This document shows, in pieces, positions 43,437-52,524 of a stretch of 64,000 nucleotides of DNA. Below the pieces are notes generated by a model. The model was not told the origin of the DNA. It saw only the letters and a program-made list of their open reading frames with translations, and searched no databases. The stretch is from assembly GCF_000585415.1 (NCBI RefSeq), contig NZ_KK073876.1:2415810-2479809 (forward strand), written 5' to 3'. The DNA is from Sphingomonas jaspsi DSM 18422 (GTDB lineage: Bacteria > Pseudomonadota > Alphaproteobacteria > Sphingomonadales > Sphingomonadaceae). Made by a program: the position numbers and the translations under genes. Position 1 is the first letter of the stretch, and each line of letters begins with the position of its first letter.

Positions 43437-44753
43437 ATGACCCGCAGCCTCATCGCCCTCCTCGCCGCCACGACCATCGCCGCGCCCGTGTTTGCCGCGG
43501 GCGTCGATACGGCGGTCAAGGTAGACATGCCGCAGCTGATGACCCTCTATCGCGACCTCCACGCCAGTCCCGAACTGTCGATGGAGGAAGTGAAGACGTC
43601 GGCCAAGCTGGCGGTGGAAATGCGCAAGCTCGGCTTCACCGTGACCGAGAAGGTCGGCAAGACCGGGGTCGTTTCGGTGCTGAAGAACGGTGCAGGCCCG
43701 ACCCTGCTCATTCGCGCCGACATGGACGGGCTGCCGGTGGTCGAACAGACCAACCTGCCCTTCGCGTCCAAGGTACGGACCACCGCCCGCAGCGGGGTCG
43801 AGACTGGCGTCATGCACGCCTGCGGCCATGACACCCACATGACCAGCTTCATCGGGACCGCCCGCCAGCTTGCGGTGCGCAAAGGTGAATGGTCGGGCAC
43901 GCTTGTGATGGTGCTGCAGCCTGGCGAGGAAACCGGCGAAGGCGCACTGGCGATGCTCAACGACGGCCTTTATTCGCGCTTCCCCAAGCCCGACACGTCC
44001 ATCGCTTTCCACGATGCCGCCAACCTGCCCGCAGGGACGATCGGCGTGACGCCGGGCTATGCGCTGGCCAACGTCGACAGCGTCGACCTTACCGTCCACG
44101 GCATCGGCGGGCACGGCGCCTATCCCCAGACGACCAGGGATCCGATCGTGCTGGCCTCGAAAATCGTCATGGCGCTGCAAACGCTGGTCAGCCGCGAGGT
44201 CGATCCCCAATCGCCCGCCGTCGTCACCGTCGGCAGTTTCCAGGCCGGGGCCAAGCACAACATCATCTCCGACGAGGCGCGGCTGCTGATCACGGTCCGC
44301 AGCTACACGCCCGAGGTGCGCAAGCAGTTGATCGACGGCATCAAGCGCATCGCGCGCGGCGAGGCCATCGCGTCGGGCCTGCCCGACGACAAGTTGCCGA
44401 CCGTGGTGGTCCATGACGAAATGTTCACCCCGTCGACCTTCAACACCGAAGCGCTGGCGAACCATGCGCTCGACCTGTTCGCCGCCAAGTTCGGCAAGGA
44501 CCGGGTGGTGAAGGCCAAGCCGGTGATGGGCGGCGAGGATTTCAGCCGCTTCTGGATGGCCGACGAAAGCAAGCAGAGCCTGATTTTCTGGGTCGGCGGC
44601 GTGCCCCAGGCGAAGTGGGACGCGGTCAAAGGCGATCCTTCCAAGCTCCCCTCGCTGCACTCGCCGTTCTGGGCCCCCGACGCCGAAAAGGTCATCTCGA
44701 CCGCGACCGAAGCCATGACGACACTGGCGCTGGATGTGCTGAAGAAGGGTTGA
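43437..44753 (+). CDS. Secreted M20-family amidohydrolase
   Basis: A 438-residue M20D-type metallohydrolase with a signal peptide (residues 1-20, ending VFA). Metal ligands are in HACGHDTHMT, GEETGEGALAM and MGGEDFSRF, and the dimerisation domain contains HGIGGHGAYPQT. Such enzymes hydrolyse N-acyl amino acids, hippurate or indole-acetyl amino acids. With its signal peptide it acts in the periplasm. The C-terminus contains a LPSLHSPFWAPD block typical of secreted members. Confidence 0.93.
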   Translation: MTRSLIALLAATTIAAPVFAAGVDTAVKVDMPQLMTLYRDLHASPELSMEEVKTSAKLAVEMRKLGFTVTEKVGKTGVVSVLKNGAGPTLLIRADMDGLPVVEQTNLPFASKVRTTARSGVETGVMHACGHDTHMTSFIGTARQLAVRKGEWSGTLVMVLQPGEETGEGALAMLNDGLYSRFPKPDTSIAFHDAANLPAGTIGVTPGYALANVDSVDLTVHGIGGHGAYPQTTRDPIVLASKIVMALQTLVSREVDPQSPAVVTVGSFQAGAKHNIISDEARLLITVRSYTPEVRKQLIDGIKRIARGEAIASGLPDDKLPTVVVHDEMFTPSTFNTEALANHALDLFAAKFGKDRVVKAKPVMGGEDFSRFWMADESKQSLIFWVGGVPQAKWDAVKGDPSKLPSLHSPFWAPDAEKVISTATEAMTTLALDVLKKG

Positions 44754-44895
44754 GGCCCAGATAATCAAAACCCCTTCCAGATCGAGCACAGCCGCCCGGC
44801 CGATACGGCGTGGGCATTGAACCCATAACCCTATCCGATTGGTCGCCCCTCACCGCGACCGGCATATTCCCCTCACATTTTGAGGAGGAATTTCC

Positions 44896-45405
44896 ATGGC
44901 GGATCCCGTTAGTTCCAACCTGCTTCGCCGCGCCTTTGCCATTTCGGTGCTGATGAGCGCGGCCGCTGCGACTGCCCAGGTCCCTGCACCTGCCGCGCCG
45001 ACCGCCGCTGCCACCGCGCAGGGTGTGCTGCGGTCGGGCAGCGCCCATTCGGTCGACGACACCGTCGCCCGCATCAAATCCGCGGTCGAAGCCAAGGGCA
45101 TTCGCTATTTTGCCGCAATCGACCAGAAGGCGCTGGGCGACGGCGCCAACCTGTCGATCCGCAAGTCGACGCTGGTCCTGTTCGGCAACCCGCCGCTTGG
45201 CGTCCAGTTCATCCAGTCCAATCCCTATGCCGGTCTCGACTGGCCGGTGCGGATGCTGGTGCGCGAGACCGAGGACGGATCGACCGAGATCGCCTGGACC
45301 GACTTCGCCTTCGTCGGTCGCCGTTACGGCATCACCGACAAGGATGTCCAACTGAAGATGGCGAGCGAAGTCGCCGCCACCATTGCCGCCGAGGCCGGTC
45401 AATAG
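44896..45405 (+). CDS. Secreted DUF302-domain protein
   Basis: A 169-residue protein with a signal peptide (about 1-28) and Ala/Pro-rich linker, then a DUF302 domain: SVDDTVARIKSAVEAKGIRYFAAID, LVLFGNPPLGVQFIQSNP and LDWPVRMLVRET. The family is periplasmic and of unknown function, often beside sulfur or redox genes. An AGGAGG site precedes the start. The YeeE/YedE-family gene begins 1 bp after its stop, so the two are co-transcribed. Confidence 0.9.
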   Translation: MADPVSSNLLRRAFAISVLMSAAAATAQVPAPAAPTAAATAQGVLRSGSAHSVDDTVARIKSAVEAKGIRYFAAIDQKALGDGANLSIRKSTLVLFGNPPLGVQFIQSNPYAGLDWPVRMLVRETEDGSTEIAWTDFAFVGRRYGITDKDVQLKMASEVAATIAAEAGQ

Positions 45406-45406
45406 C

Positions 45407-46384
45407 ATGATGCCCGCCATGCCCCCCATCCCGCTCCTGCTGCTCGGCATCGCCTGTGCGGGACTGATGGGCTATGCGATCCAGCGCGGCGCGACGTGCA
45501 TGGTCGCCGCGATGGACGAGCTGGTATCGAAGCGGAAAGCGACGCGGCTGATCGCACTGGTCGAGGCCGCGGCCATCGTGGCGGGCGGCCTCGCCCTCGC
45601 CCGCCTGGACGGCCATTTGGCGATGGAGCCGGTAACCTATGCCATCACCGCGTCGACCGTCGCCGGGGGCGTGCTGCTCGGTCTCGGCGCTTTTTGGGCC
45701 GGCGCTTGCGTGTTCGGCGCGATCGCGCGGCTGGGGTCGGGGCAGTGGGCCTATGCCTTGGTGCCGACCGGATTCTTCCTCGGCTGCCTGATCGCAGGAC
45801 CTGTCCTCCGCGCAGCCCCGGCGATGGCCAGCAATGGCATGTCGCCGGTATTTGTCGCCGCGTCATGGCTCACCGTTCCGCTCGGCCTGTTGTTGCTCTG
45901 GCGTGCGGCCAAGGCCTATGGCCATGCGCGCAGCGGCCAATTGGCCAGCTATGTCTGGTCGCCTCACGTCGCGACCGCGGTCATCGGCCTCACCTTCGTG
46001 ATCCTGCTGCTGGCAGTCGGGCCGTGGAGCTACACCGAATATCTCGCATCCGCCGCGCGCGGCATGTCGAGCGGTGCCAGCTGGAAAGGCCTCTTGTTTG
46101 TCGCCCTGCTCGGCGGCGCGATCGTCGGCGGATGGACGGCCGGGCGTTTGAAAGCGATCGTTCCGACCCCCGCCGACCTCGCCCGCTGCCTCGGCGGCGG
46201 AGCGCTGATGGGGGCCGGTAGTGTCCTCATTCCCGGCAGCAACGACGGGCTGATCCTGATCGGCACGCCACTTCTTCACCTTTACGCGTGGGTCGCTCTC
46301 GGGGTGATGGCACTGACCATCGTCGTCGCGATGCTGATTCAGCGCCGTGCGAAAAGCGTGGCGGGAGTGAAACAAAAGGCGTAA
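45407..46384 (+). CDS. YeeE/YedE-family sulfur transporter, full length
   Basis: A 325-residue membrane protein with about nine hydrophobic segments. It has the duplicated glycine/cysteine motifs of YeeE, RGATCMVAAMDE in the first half and WAGACVFGAIARLGSG in the second, which line a pathway for thiosulfate-like ions. Unlike the split pair at 8012-8886 it is a single chain. Its link to the DUF302 protein and the LysR gene suggests a second sulfur uptake unit. Confidence 0.88.
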   Translation: MMPAMPPIPLLLLGIACAGLMGYAIQRGATCMVAAMDELVSKRKATRLIALVEAAAIVAGGLALARLDGHLAMEPVTYAITASTVAGGVLLGLGAFWAGACVFGAIARLGSGQWAYALVPTGFFLGCLIAGPVLRAAPAMASNGMSPVFVAASWLTVPLGLLLLWRAAKAYGHARSGQLASYVWSPHVATAVIGLTFVILLLAVGPWSYTEYLASAARGMSSGASWKGLLFVALLGGAIVGGWTAGRLKAIVPTPADLARCLGGGALMGAGSVLIPGSNDGLILIGTPLLHLYAWVALGVMALTIVVAMLIQRRAKSVAGVKQKA

Positions 46385-46417
46385 TCCGCGCGAACGCGCT
46401 GTGAGGGGGCGCATGAC

Positions 46418-47350
46418 ATGGAGATGCAGCAGGTCCGATATTTCCTCGCCGTCGCGCGGACGCTCAACTTCACGCGCGCTGCGGAAGAATGCCATGTCAC
46501 CCAGCCCGCCCTCACCCGCGCCATCAAGCAGCTGGAGGAGGAACTTGGCGGCGAGCTGATCCGCCGGGAAGGGCGCAACAGTCATCTGACGGACCTCGGC
46601 AACCGGATGCTGCCGCTGCTCAACCAGTGTTACGACAGCGCGCTCACTGCCAAGCGGCTCGCCGACAAGGTCAAGCGCGGCGACATCAGCTGCCTTGCCG
46701 TGGCGGTTTCGCAAACGCTCGACCTCGACCTGTTGATGGGGCCGCTGGGCGAGATGCAGCGCGGATTTCCTGGCCTTCAGCTCAAGCTGCGCCGCGGCAA
46801 TGGTGCGCAAATCCTGGAGATGCTCAAGAACGGCGACGTCGAGCTCGCCATCGGCGGTCCGCTCGGCGACACGTGGGAAAGAATCGACAGCTGGCCGATG
46901 TTCACCGAGGCCTTCGATCTGGTGGTCTGCGCGGACCATGAACTGGCACGGCAAAACTGCCCCGACCTCGACGTGGAGTTGGTCCGGGAATCGCGTTTCC
47001 TGCATTACGCAGGAAGCGACCCGGCGGAGCTCAGTCCCGATGTAATCTCGTCGCGCGGGTTGCCATATGACGGCTCCCACGAAGTGGATTCCGTGCGCGA
47101 CCTCGAAGCCTTGATCGTGGCCAGCTTCGGCCTAGCGATCATGCCGGCGAGCGCGATGAAGTCGCCGCGCGTGCGGCACATTCCCTGCTCTGCGCTCGAC
47201 CTCAAGCGCACCGTCGCCATCTACAGTGTAGCCGGCCGCGAACGGTCGAAGGAAGCGGGCGCGTTACTCAACCTGCTGAGATCGACCGACTGGTCCGACC
47301 GCCTAGTCGCTGCGAACCGTAGCCTCGCGGACCAGGTCCACGCCGCGTAG
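46418..47350 (+). CDS. LysR-family transcriptional regulator
   Basis: A 310-residue regulator. The N-terminal helix-turn-helix contains FLAVARTLNFTRAAEECHVTQ and PALTRAIKQLEEELGGELI; the effector domain (about 90-300) follows. It resembles OxyR/CysB-type members but the typical OxyR redox Cys pair is not clearly present. It follows the YeeE gene by 33 bp and its 3' end overlaps the convergent peroxiredoxin-like gene by 48 bp, so it may control either. Confidence 0.92.
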   Translation: MEMQQVRYFLAVARTLNFTRAAEECHVTQPALTRAIKQLEEELGGELIRREGRNSHLTDLGNRMLPLLNQCYDSALTAKRLADKVKRGDISCLAVAVSQTLDLDLLMGPLGEMQRGFPGLQLKLRRGNGAQILEMLKNGDVELAIGGPLGDTWERIDSWPMFTEAFDLVVCADHELARQNCPDLDVELVRESRFLHYAGSDPAELSPDVISSRGLPYDGSHEVDSVRDLEALIVASFGLAIMPASAMKSPRVRHIPCSALDLKRTVAIYSVAGRERSKEAGALLNLLRSTDWSDRLVAANRSLADQVHAA

Positions 47351-48022
47351 CAGGTCGTCCAGCTCCATCCGCTTGCGATAATCGGGATCGACGTGGCGGG
47401 CGGCGATAATGCCGTCCTGTCGCACGACGAACACCGCCGGGATCGGCAGAATCCAGTCGGTCCCGCCCTGGTAGAGCGGAATGTCCCAGCCGGCGCCCTC
47501 GATCATGCTCGACATCTGCTGGTCGACCCACACCACGAGGTTCATCGACAGCGCATAGCCCGCACCGACGTCCGACAGGATCGGAAAATGGCCACCCGCC
47601 TCCTGCTGCAATTTTCGGGTATATTGCTGGGTCTCGGCCGAAATGCCGACGATCTGCGCAGGTGCCGCGCGATCCTCGATCTCGGCCAGCCCGGCCATGT
47701 TGAGCCGGCAATAGGGACACCAGTGGCCGCGGTGGAAGGCCAGCACGACCGGCCCTTTTTCCAGCAGGCTGTCGAGGCTGACGAAACGTCCATTCTGGTC
47801 GGGCATGGTGAAGCGCGGCATCGGCTCCCCCACCTGCGGCGCGTTCGACCCGGCCTTTGCGGCGTCCAGCCTTCCGACGAAATTGTCGACCTGAACCGCA
47901 AAGGGCGGGGCGCGATCGCGAACCAGGTCGGCGATCATCTGCAACCGGTCGGACAATGACGTGCCCTTGCCGCGGCACTGCTGCACCGCATCTTCAAGTG
48001 CCTGGACCATCGGGTGGGTCAT
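47303..48022 (-). CDS. AhpC/TSA-family peroxiredoxin-like protein 1
   Basis: A 239-residue thioredoxin-fold protein with the redox motif FHRGHWCPYC and RFTMPDQNGRFVSLDSLL, the AhpC/TSA opening. The C-P-Y-C pair resembles a glutaredoxin active site more than a typical peroxiredoxin, so it may be an oxidoreductase or PRX-like reductase. The ATG at 48022 is preferred over a GTG at 48037. It ends a six-gene minus-strand operon and is paralogous to the next gene. Confidence 0.87.
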   Translation of the reverse strand: MTHPMVQALEDAVQQCRGKGTSLSDRLQMIADLVRDRAPPFAVQVDNFVGRLDAAKAGSNAPQVGEPMPRFTMPDQNGRFVSLDSLLEKGPVVLAFHRGHWCPYCRLNMAGLAEIEDRAAPAQIVGISAETQQYTRKLQQEAGGHFPILSDVGAGYALSMNLVVWVDQQMSSMIEGAGWDIPLYQGGTDWILPIPAVFVVRQDGIIAARHVDPDYRKRMELDDLLRGVDLVREATVRSD

Positions 48023-48052
48023 AGATGCTTCTACCACATTGAGGCGTTGGAA

Positions 48053-48748
48053 TTAAGCGAGAGCGCGGACCGCAGCGACAAGATCGTCCATATCCATGCG
48101 TCGACGATAGTCGCGGTCGATGTGTCGCGTGCGGACGATACCCTTTGCGTCGAGGACAAAGACCGCCGGGACCGGCATCACCCAGTCGGTTCCGCCCTGG
48201 TAGCTGGGCACATCCCAGCCGACCGACGCAATGATTTGCGCAAGCGCCGGATCGATCCACACTGCCAGCCCCAGCTGAAGGGCGTACCCTGCCGACACAT
48301 CGGTCAGGAAGGGGAAGTCGGCCTTGGCGAGATCGCGCAGGCCCCGCGTGTAGCGCTGCGTCTCGGTCGAGATGGTGACGATCCGCGCCGGGGCGATCCG
48401 GTCCGACACTTCGGCCAGGCCCATCATGTTGAGCCGGCAGTAGGGGCACCAGTGTCCGCGGTGGAAGGCGATGACGAGCGGGGTTTCGCCCGTCAGCTCC
48501 TCCAGCCGGACGAAATGCCCGTCATGATCGGGCAGAGTGAAGGACGGCATCGCCTGCCCTTCCACCGGCGCCGCGTCCCCCGTCCGGACGATGTCCAGCC
48601 GCCGCACGAAATCGTCGACCAGCGCTGTATATTCGGGACGGTGGATGCGCGCTGCTTCCGCCACCATTTCCAGTCGCCGCGTCATGGTCGCGCCGGTGGC
48701 GATGGCACGCAGATAGGCCTGCTCGACCGGCGACGGGTTGACGTTCAT
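48053..48748 (-). CDS. AhpC/TSA-family peroxiredoxin-like protein 2
   Basis: A 231-residue paralogue of the downstream gene. It shares FHRGHWCPYCRLNM, the QGGTDWVMPVPAVFV region, and the C-terminal DYRRRMDMDDL. The tandem pair arose by duplication. The start is 31 bp after the patatin stop. Together they could repair peroxides or disulfides produced by the adjacent respiratory and lipid genes, an inference from context. Confidence 0.87.
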   Translation of the reverse strand: MNVNPSPVEQAYLRAIATGATMTRRLEMVAEAARIHRPEYTALVDDFVRRLDIVRTGDAAPVEGQAMPSFTLPDHDGHFVRLEELTGETPLVIAFHRGHWCPYCRLNMMGLAEVSDRIAPARIVTISTETQRYTRGLRDLAKADFPFLTDVSAGYALQLGLAVWIDPALAQIIASVGWDVPSYQGGTDWVMPVPAVFVLDAKGIVRTRHIDRDYRRRMDMDDLVAAVRALA

Positions 48749-48779
48749 GCGATCATCATCCTGCCGCGATGCCTCTCCA

Positions 48780-49922
48780 TCAGGCCTTGGCCGCCGAGGT
48801 TTCGACCATTTCGCCGCCGCATGCTTCATGCAGCACCAGGCCTTCGAGCGGGTCGATCGGGTCGCGCCATGGGCCCTTGTCGAGCGTGTCCATGGTGTGA
48901 CGATAGCCTGCTTCGCGGCGTTGGCGAATGCCTTCCGGCGAAAAGTCGATGTCCTTGCTATGATCCTCATACTCCAGCGCGGGCGCCAGCAGGCGGACGA
49001 CATGCATGCGGGTCGTGCAGCCATATCCGCTCATTTCCTTCAGCCGGTTACCGGCGAGCTTGTGGTCCGGCACCAGAGCGGACAGCTCGGCAATGATGTG
49101 GCGGAGCTTGTGCAGTTGGCGCTGGCGCTTGATCTGCTGGTGCGAGCGGCTGGAATATTGAAGGTCCTTCTGGCGGTTCATCACCTCCCAGATCGATCGC
49201 GGTTCGGGGCCATGGGGGTTCCAGATATGGACCGCGAACACCATCGAGTTGAGCCGCGGATTGTCGTCGAACACCACCTCGACGGGCGTGTTCGACAGAA
49301 TGCCGCCATCCCAATAAAGCTCGCCGTCGATGCGCACGGCCGGAAAGGCAGGGGGCAGTGCACCCGACGCCATGACATGGCGCAGGTCTAACGTCATGTC
49401 GCGGCTGTCGAAGTAGACCATCTCGCTCGACCGCACGCTCGATGCGCCGACGGTAAGGCGAACGTCGCCGCTGTTGAGCTGGTCGAGGTCGATGAGGTCG
49501 GACAGCGTCTTTTCCAGCCGGTCGACTGAATAATAGCCCGCCGCGTCGGGTCCGAGTGGGAAGTGCGGGCTGAGAAAGGCCTTGGGGTTGGGTTCGAAGA
49601 AACCCGGCACGCCGGTCGATACCGCAACAGCATTACGCGCCGCGGAGGAAATCCAGTCTGGCATTAATGATGAGAAGAACTGCTTCTGTTCGACCCGCCG
49701 CCAAAATTCGCACAGCCGGTCCATGCGCTCGCCCTTAGGCGATCCGGCGATAATCGCGCTATTGATCGCGCCGATCGACGTGCCGACGACCCAGTCGGGC
49801 TCCACCCCTGCTTCGGCCAGCGCTTCATAGACGCCGACCTGATAGGCGCCGAGCGCGCCCCCGCCTTGCAGCACCAGAACGGTCTGGCCGCATTCTTTCA
49901 CTTCCTGGGCAATGTTGCGCAT
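48780..49922 (-). CDS. Patatin-like phospholipase with DUF3734
   Basis: A 380-residue patatin lipase. It has LQGGGALGAYQVGVYEAL (oxyanion hole), the nucleophile GTSIG with Ser49, and the dyad Asp205 in YWDGGILSN. The C-terminal third (about 260-370) is a DUF3734 region. The same domain pair sits next to 3-hydroxybutyrate dehydrogenase in other proteobacteria; in Legionella the bdhA-patD pair was linked to polyhydroxybutyrate mobilisation. Here it starts 10 bp after ndh in the bdhA operon. Confidence 0.93.
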   Translation of the reverse strand: MRNIAQEVKECGQTVLVLQGGGALGAYQVGVYEALAEAGVEPDWVVGTSIGAINSAIIAGSPKGERMDRLCEFWRRVEQKQFFSSLMPDWISSAARNAVAVSTGVPGFFEPNPKAFLSPHFPLGPDAAGYYSVDRLEKTLSDLIDLDQLNSGDVRLTVGASSVRSSEMVYFDSRDMTLDLRHVMASGALPPAFPAVRIDGELYWDGGILSNTPVEVVFDDNPRLNSMVFAVHIWNPHGPEPRSIWEVMNRQKDLQYSSRSHQQIKRQRQLHKLRHIIAELSALVPDHKLAGNRLKEMSGYGCTTRMHVVRLLAPALEYEDHSKDIDFSPEGIRQRREAGYRHTMDTLDKGPWRDPIDPLEGLVLHEACGGEMVETSAAKA

Positions 49923-49932
49923 GGTGCGTCTC

Positions 49933-51213
49933 CTATTCGGCGGGCTGCTGCGCCGCCGACGATTGATATTCGCCGGTGATGAGCCGGGCGTGACGAGCGA
50001 AGGTGAGATAATTCCAGGCCAGTGAGGCGCCGACAGCGAGACGGTTGCGGAAGCCGACCAGAAAGTAGACGTGAGCTACTGACCACAGCAGCCAGGCGGG
50101 GAGACCGGTGATCCGCAGCCGACCAAAGTCGATGACCGCGCGCCGCCGCCCGATGGTCGCGAGATTGCCGAAGTGGCGGTAATGAAACGGGCCGGTGTAG
50201 CGCCCGCGAAGATCGTTGATGATGCGCGTCGCGACATACCGGCCCTGCTGTTTGGCCACCGGTGCGATGCCAGGAAGCGGCCTGCCATCAGGGCCTATGT
50301 AGTGAGCAGTATCGCCGACGACATAGATGCCGGGCGCGTCGAGCAGGTCGCATGCCTGCCCGACCTTGACCCGTCCGGCGGGATCGCGGTCGGCCTGCAG
50401 CCACTGCGCCGCAGACGAAGCCTGGACGCCGGCCGCCCAGACGACGGTTTTAGCGGCAATCTGGGTAGCGCCGACAGCAAGAGCGGCTTCGTCGATCGCG
50501 GTGACCGCTTGGCCGAGTATCACCTCTACCCCCAGTTCCTCCAGCGACACCTTTGCGGCAGCGGACAGATCGTCCGGAAATGCGGGCAGCAGTCTAGGAC
50601 CGGCCTCGACTAATATTACGCGCGAGCAATGCGGCGTGATGTGGCGGAATTCTTCCGACACCGAACGACGTGCCAGCTCGGCGATGGCCCCGGCCATTTC
50701 GATCCCGGTCGGGCCGCCGCCGATAACCACGAACGTCAGCAGCGCCTTGCGCGCCGCTTCGTCGGTTTCGGTCTCCGCATGTTCAAGCGCGAGCAGGATT
50801 TTGCGCCTGACCTCGGTGGCATCCTCTATCGATTTGAGGCCAGGCGCATGGTCCGACCAATGGTCGCGACCGAAATAGCTGTGCCGCGCGCCGGTCGCGA
50901 CGATCAGATAGTCGAAGCGCTCGGACCGACCCGAAGCGAAACGGGCAGTCCGCGCGTGTTTGTCCACGTCGACCACCTGATCCAGCAGGACGCGGACATT
51001 TTTAAACGGGGCCATGATGCTGCGGATCGGGCGCGCGATGTCGGCCGGCGACAGGGCGGCCGTGGCGACCTGGTAAAGCAGAGGCTGGAAAATGTGATGA
51101 TTGCGCCGGTCGACCAGGGTCACGTCGACCGGCGCACGGGCGAGCCTCCGCGCGGCGGTCAGCCCGCCGAAACCCGCGCCGATAATCAGGACGTGCGGAC
51201 GGCGACCGTTCAT
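49933..51213 (-). CDS. Type II NADH:quinone oxidoreductase-like FAD protein
   Basis: A 426-residue NDH-2-type flavoprotein. It starts HVLIIGAGFGGLTAARRL (FAD site), has FVVIGGGPTGIEMAGAIAEL (NADH site) and YVVGDTAHY (second FAD motif). A C-terminal amphipathic membrane-binding part with FRNRLAVGASLAWNYLTF follows. It passes electrons from NADH to quinone without pumping protons. In this operon it would reoxidise NADH made by 3-hydroxybutyrate dehydrogenase. The ATG overlaps the 56-aa ORF stop as ATGA. Confidence 0.93.
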   Translation of the reverse strand: MNGRRPHVLIIGAGFGGLTAARRLARAPVDVTLVDRRNHHIFQPLLYQVATAALSPADIARPIRSIMAPFKNVRVLLDQVVDVDKHARTARFASGRSERFDYLIVATGARHSYFGRDHWSDHAPGLKSIEDATEVRRKILLALEHAETETDEAARKALLTFVVIGGGPTGIEMAGAIAELARRSVSEEFRHITPHCSRVILVEAGPRLLPAFPDDLSAAAKVSLEELGVEVILGQAVTAIDEAALAVGATQIAAKTVVWAAGVQASSAAQWLQADRDPAGRVKVGQACDLLDAPGIYVVGDTAHYIGPDGRPLPGIAPVAKQQGRYVATRIINDLRGRYTGPFHYRHFGNLATIGRRRAVIDFGRLRITGLPAWLLWSVAHVYFLVGFRNRLAVGASLAWNYLTFARHARLITGEYQSSAAQQPAE

Positions 51214-51380
51214 TTGCGTTTCAGCGATTCCAGCTCCGCCAGCACGCCCGATCTTGGGGGAGTGCAACGGGCAATGGGATAGAGGCCGATGCATTCGGTG
51301 CGTCGGCCCACCATCGGCATGATCGCGGCGAGGTCGCGGCGGATGTCGCCGAAGGGCGAATGAGGGAGCGGCGCGATCAT
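51210..51380 (-). CDS. 56-aa ORF of unknown function between bdh and ndh
   Basis: A very small gene whose ATG (51380) overlaps the dehydrogenase stop as ATGA and whose stop overlaps the NADH dehydrogenase start as ATGA. Such double coupling is strong evidence that it is translated. The product is basic and soluble (MIAPLPHSPFGDIRRDL at its start, LAELESLKRK at its end) with two Cys (residues 30 and 39). No family is recognised; an accessory or assembly role in the operon is a guess. Confidence 0.72.
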   Translation of the reverse strand: MIAPLPHSPFGDIRRDLAAIMPMVGRRTECIGLYPIARCTPPRSGVLAELESLKRK

Positions 51381-52201
51381 TGGGCGACCCACCCGCCGTC
51401 GACGCTCAGCGCGGTGCCGTTGATCGACGCGCCCATGTCGGATGCGAGGAACACAGCGAGCGCGCCGAGCTCCTCGACCGTCGCGAACTTCTTGCTCGGT
51501 TGGGCGGCGAGGAGGACGTTTTCGATCACCTCTTCGCGGCTGATGCCGCGCGCCTTGGCAGTGTCGTCGATCTGCTTTTCGACCAACGGCGTCCACACAT
51601 ATCCGGGGCAGATGGCATTGCAGGTAACGCCCTCCCTGGCCGCTTCGAGGCCTACCGTTTTCGTGAGACCCAGCACACCGTGCTTGGCGGCGACATAGGC
51701 GCTCTTGAAGGGTGAGGCGACCAGCGCATGGGCCGAGGCAACGTTGATGATCCGCCCTCTTCCGCGCGCTTTCATGCCGGGCAGCGCGGCGCGGATCGTG
51801 TGGAATGTCGCCGACAGGTTGAGCGCGATGATCGCATCCCATTTATCGACCGGGAACTCCTCGATTGGCGAGACATGCTGGATACCGGCATTGTTGACGA
51901 GGATATCGACGCGGCCAAAGCGGTCGAGGGTGTTCGACACCAGGCCGCTGGCCTGCACAGGGTCCATCAGGTTCGCGCCATCGTAGACCGCGCTATGCCC
52001 CAGCCCTTCGCATTCGCTGCACAGCCGGTCGATCTCGCGCTGGTCGGCGATACCGTTGATGACGACGCTGGCGCCGCCCGCAGCAAAGGCGCGGGCGATG
52101 CCCAGCCCGATGCCGCTGGTCGATCCGGTGACGATCGCCACCTGGCCATCGAGCGGCCGGTCCGCAGTCGCCCTGGTCTGTGTGGTGGGCATGTCCATCA
52201 T
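51377..52201 (-). CDS. D-3-hydroxybutyrate dehydrogenase, copy 2
   Basis: A 274-residue short-chain dehydrogenase with GSTSGIGLGIARAF, NNAGIQHVSPIEEFP, SAYVAAKHGVLGLTK and CPGYVWTPLVEKQI, clearly paralogous to the gene at 41990. The ATG at 52201 follows GAGGAGG. It heads a minus-strand operon with the 56-aa ORF, NDH-2, patatin and two peroxiredoxin-like proteins. Its likely role is oxidation of 3-hydroxybutyrate released from storage polymer. Confidence 0.93.
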   Translation of the reverse strand: MMDMPTTQTRATADRPLDGQVAIVTGSTSGIGLGIARAFAAGGASVVINGIADQREIDRLCSECEGLGHSAVYDGANLMDPVQASGLVSNTLDRFGRVDILVNNAGIQHVSPIEEFPVDKWDAIIALNLSATFHTIRAALPGMKARGRGRIINVASAHALVASPFKSAYVAAKHGVLGLTKTVGLEAAREGVTCNAICPGYVWTPLVEKQIDDTAKARGISREEVIENVLLAAQPSKKFATVEELGALAVFLASDMGASINGTALSVDGGWVAQ

Positions 52202-52524
52202 GAAAAGCCTCCTCTTGGATGGCTCCTATTCTGGCGATGCGGGCGGTCCGGCTGAAATGCCGTTCGGTGCTGGGTGCCATGCCCGAAAGTTATGCGTCCC
52301 CTCTCTCACCGAGAGCGGTCGACCATCACCGTTCGGCATGGACTCCATGACGACATGAGATTGGGCGGCGTGGTCCGCTTTTCCTATTCTTGCATGGCGT
52401 CGCAGGGCCGGGCCTGGCTCCTCGCGACAAGGGAAAAAGGATCCCGCGTCCATCCCCACGGCCCGGCCCGCGACATTCGGATTTCGAACGCCCAAGACTG
52501 ACAAACCAAGGAATGGAACGCTTT
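52202..52524. promoter_or_regulatory. Divergent control region, bdh operon and cupin-buf operon
   Basis: This 323-bp gap holds no convincing gene. On the plus strand TTGGGC (52361-52366) and TATTCT (52385-52390) are 18 bp apart and could serve the secreted cupin and bufferin genes. No clear operator palindrome is seen. In Caulobacter the related operon is under an ECF sigma factor; I do not see a clear matching promoter here. Confidence 0.35.
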
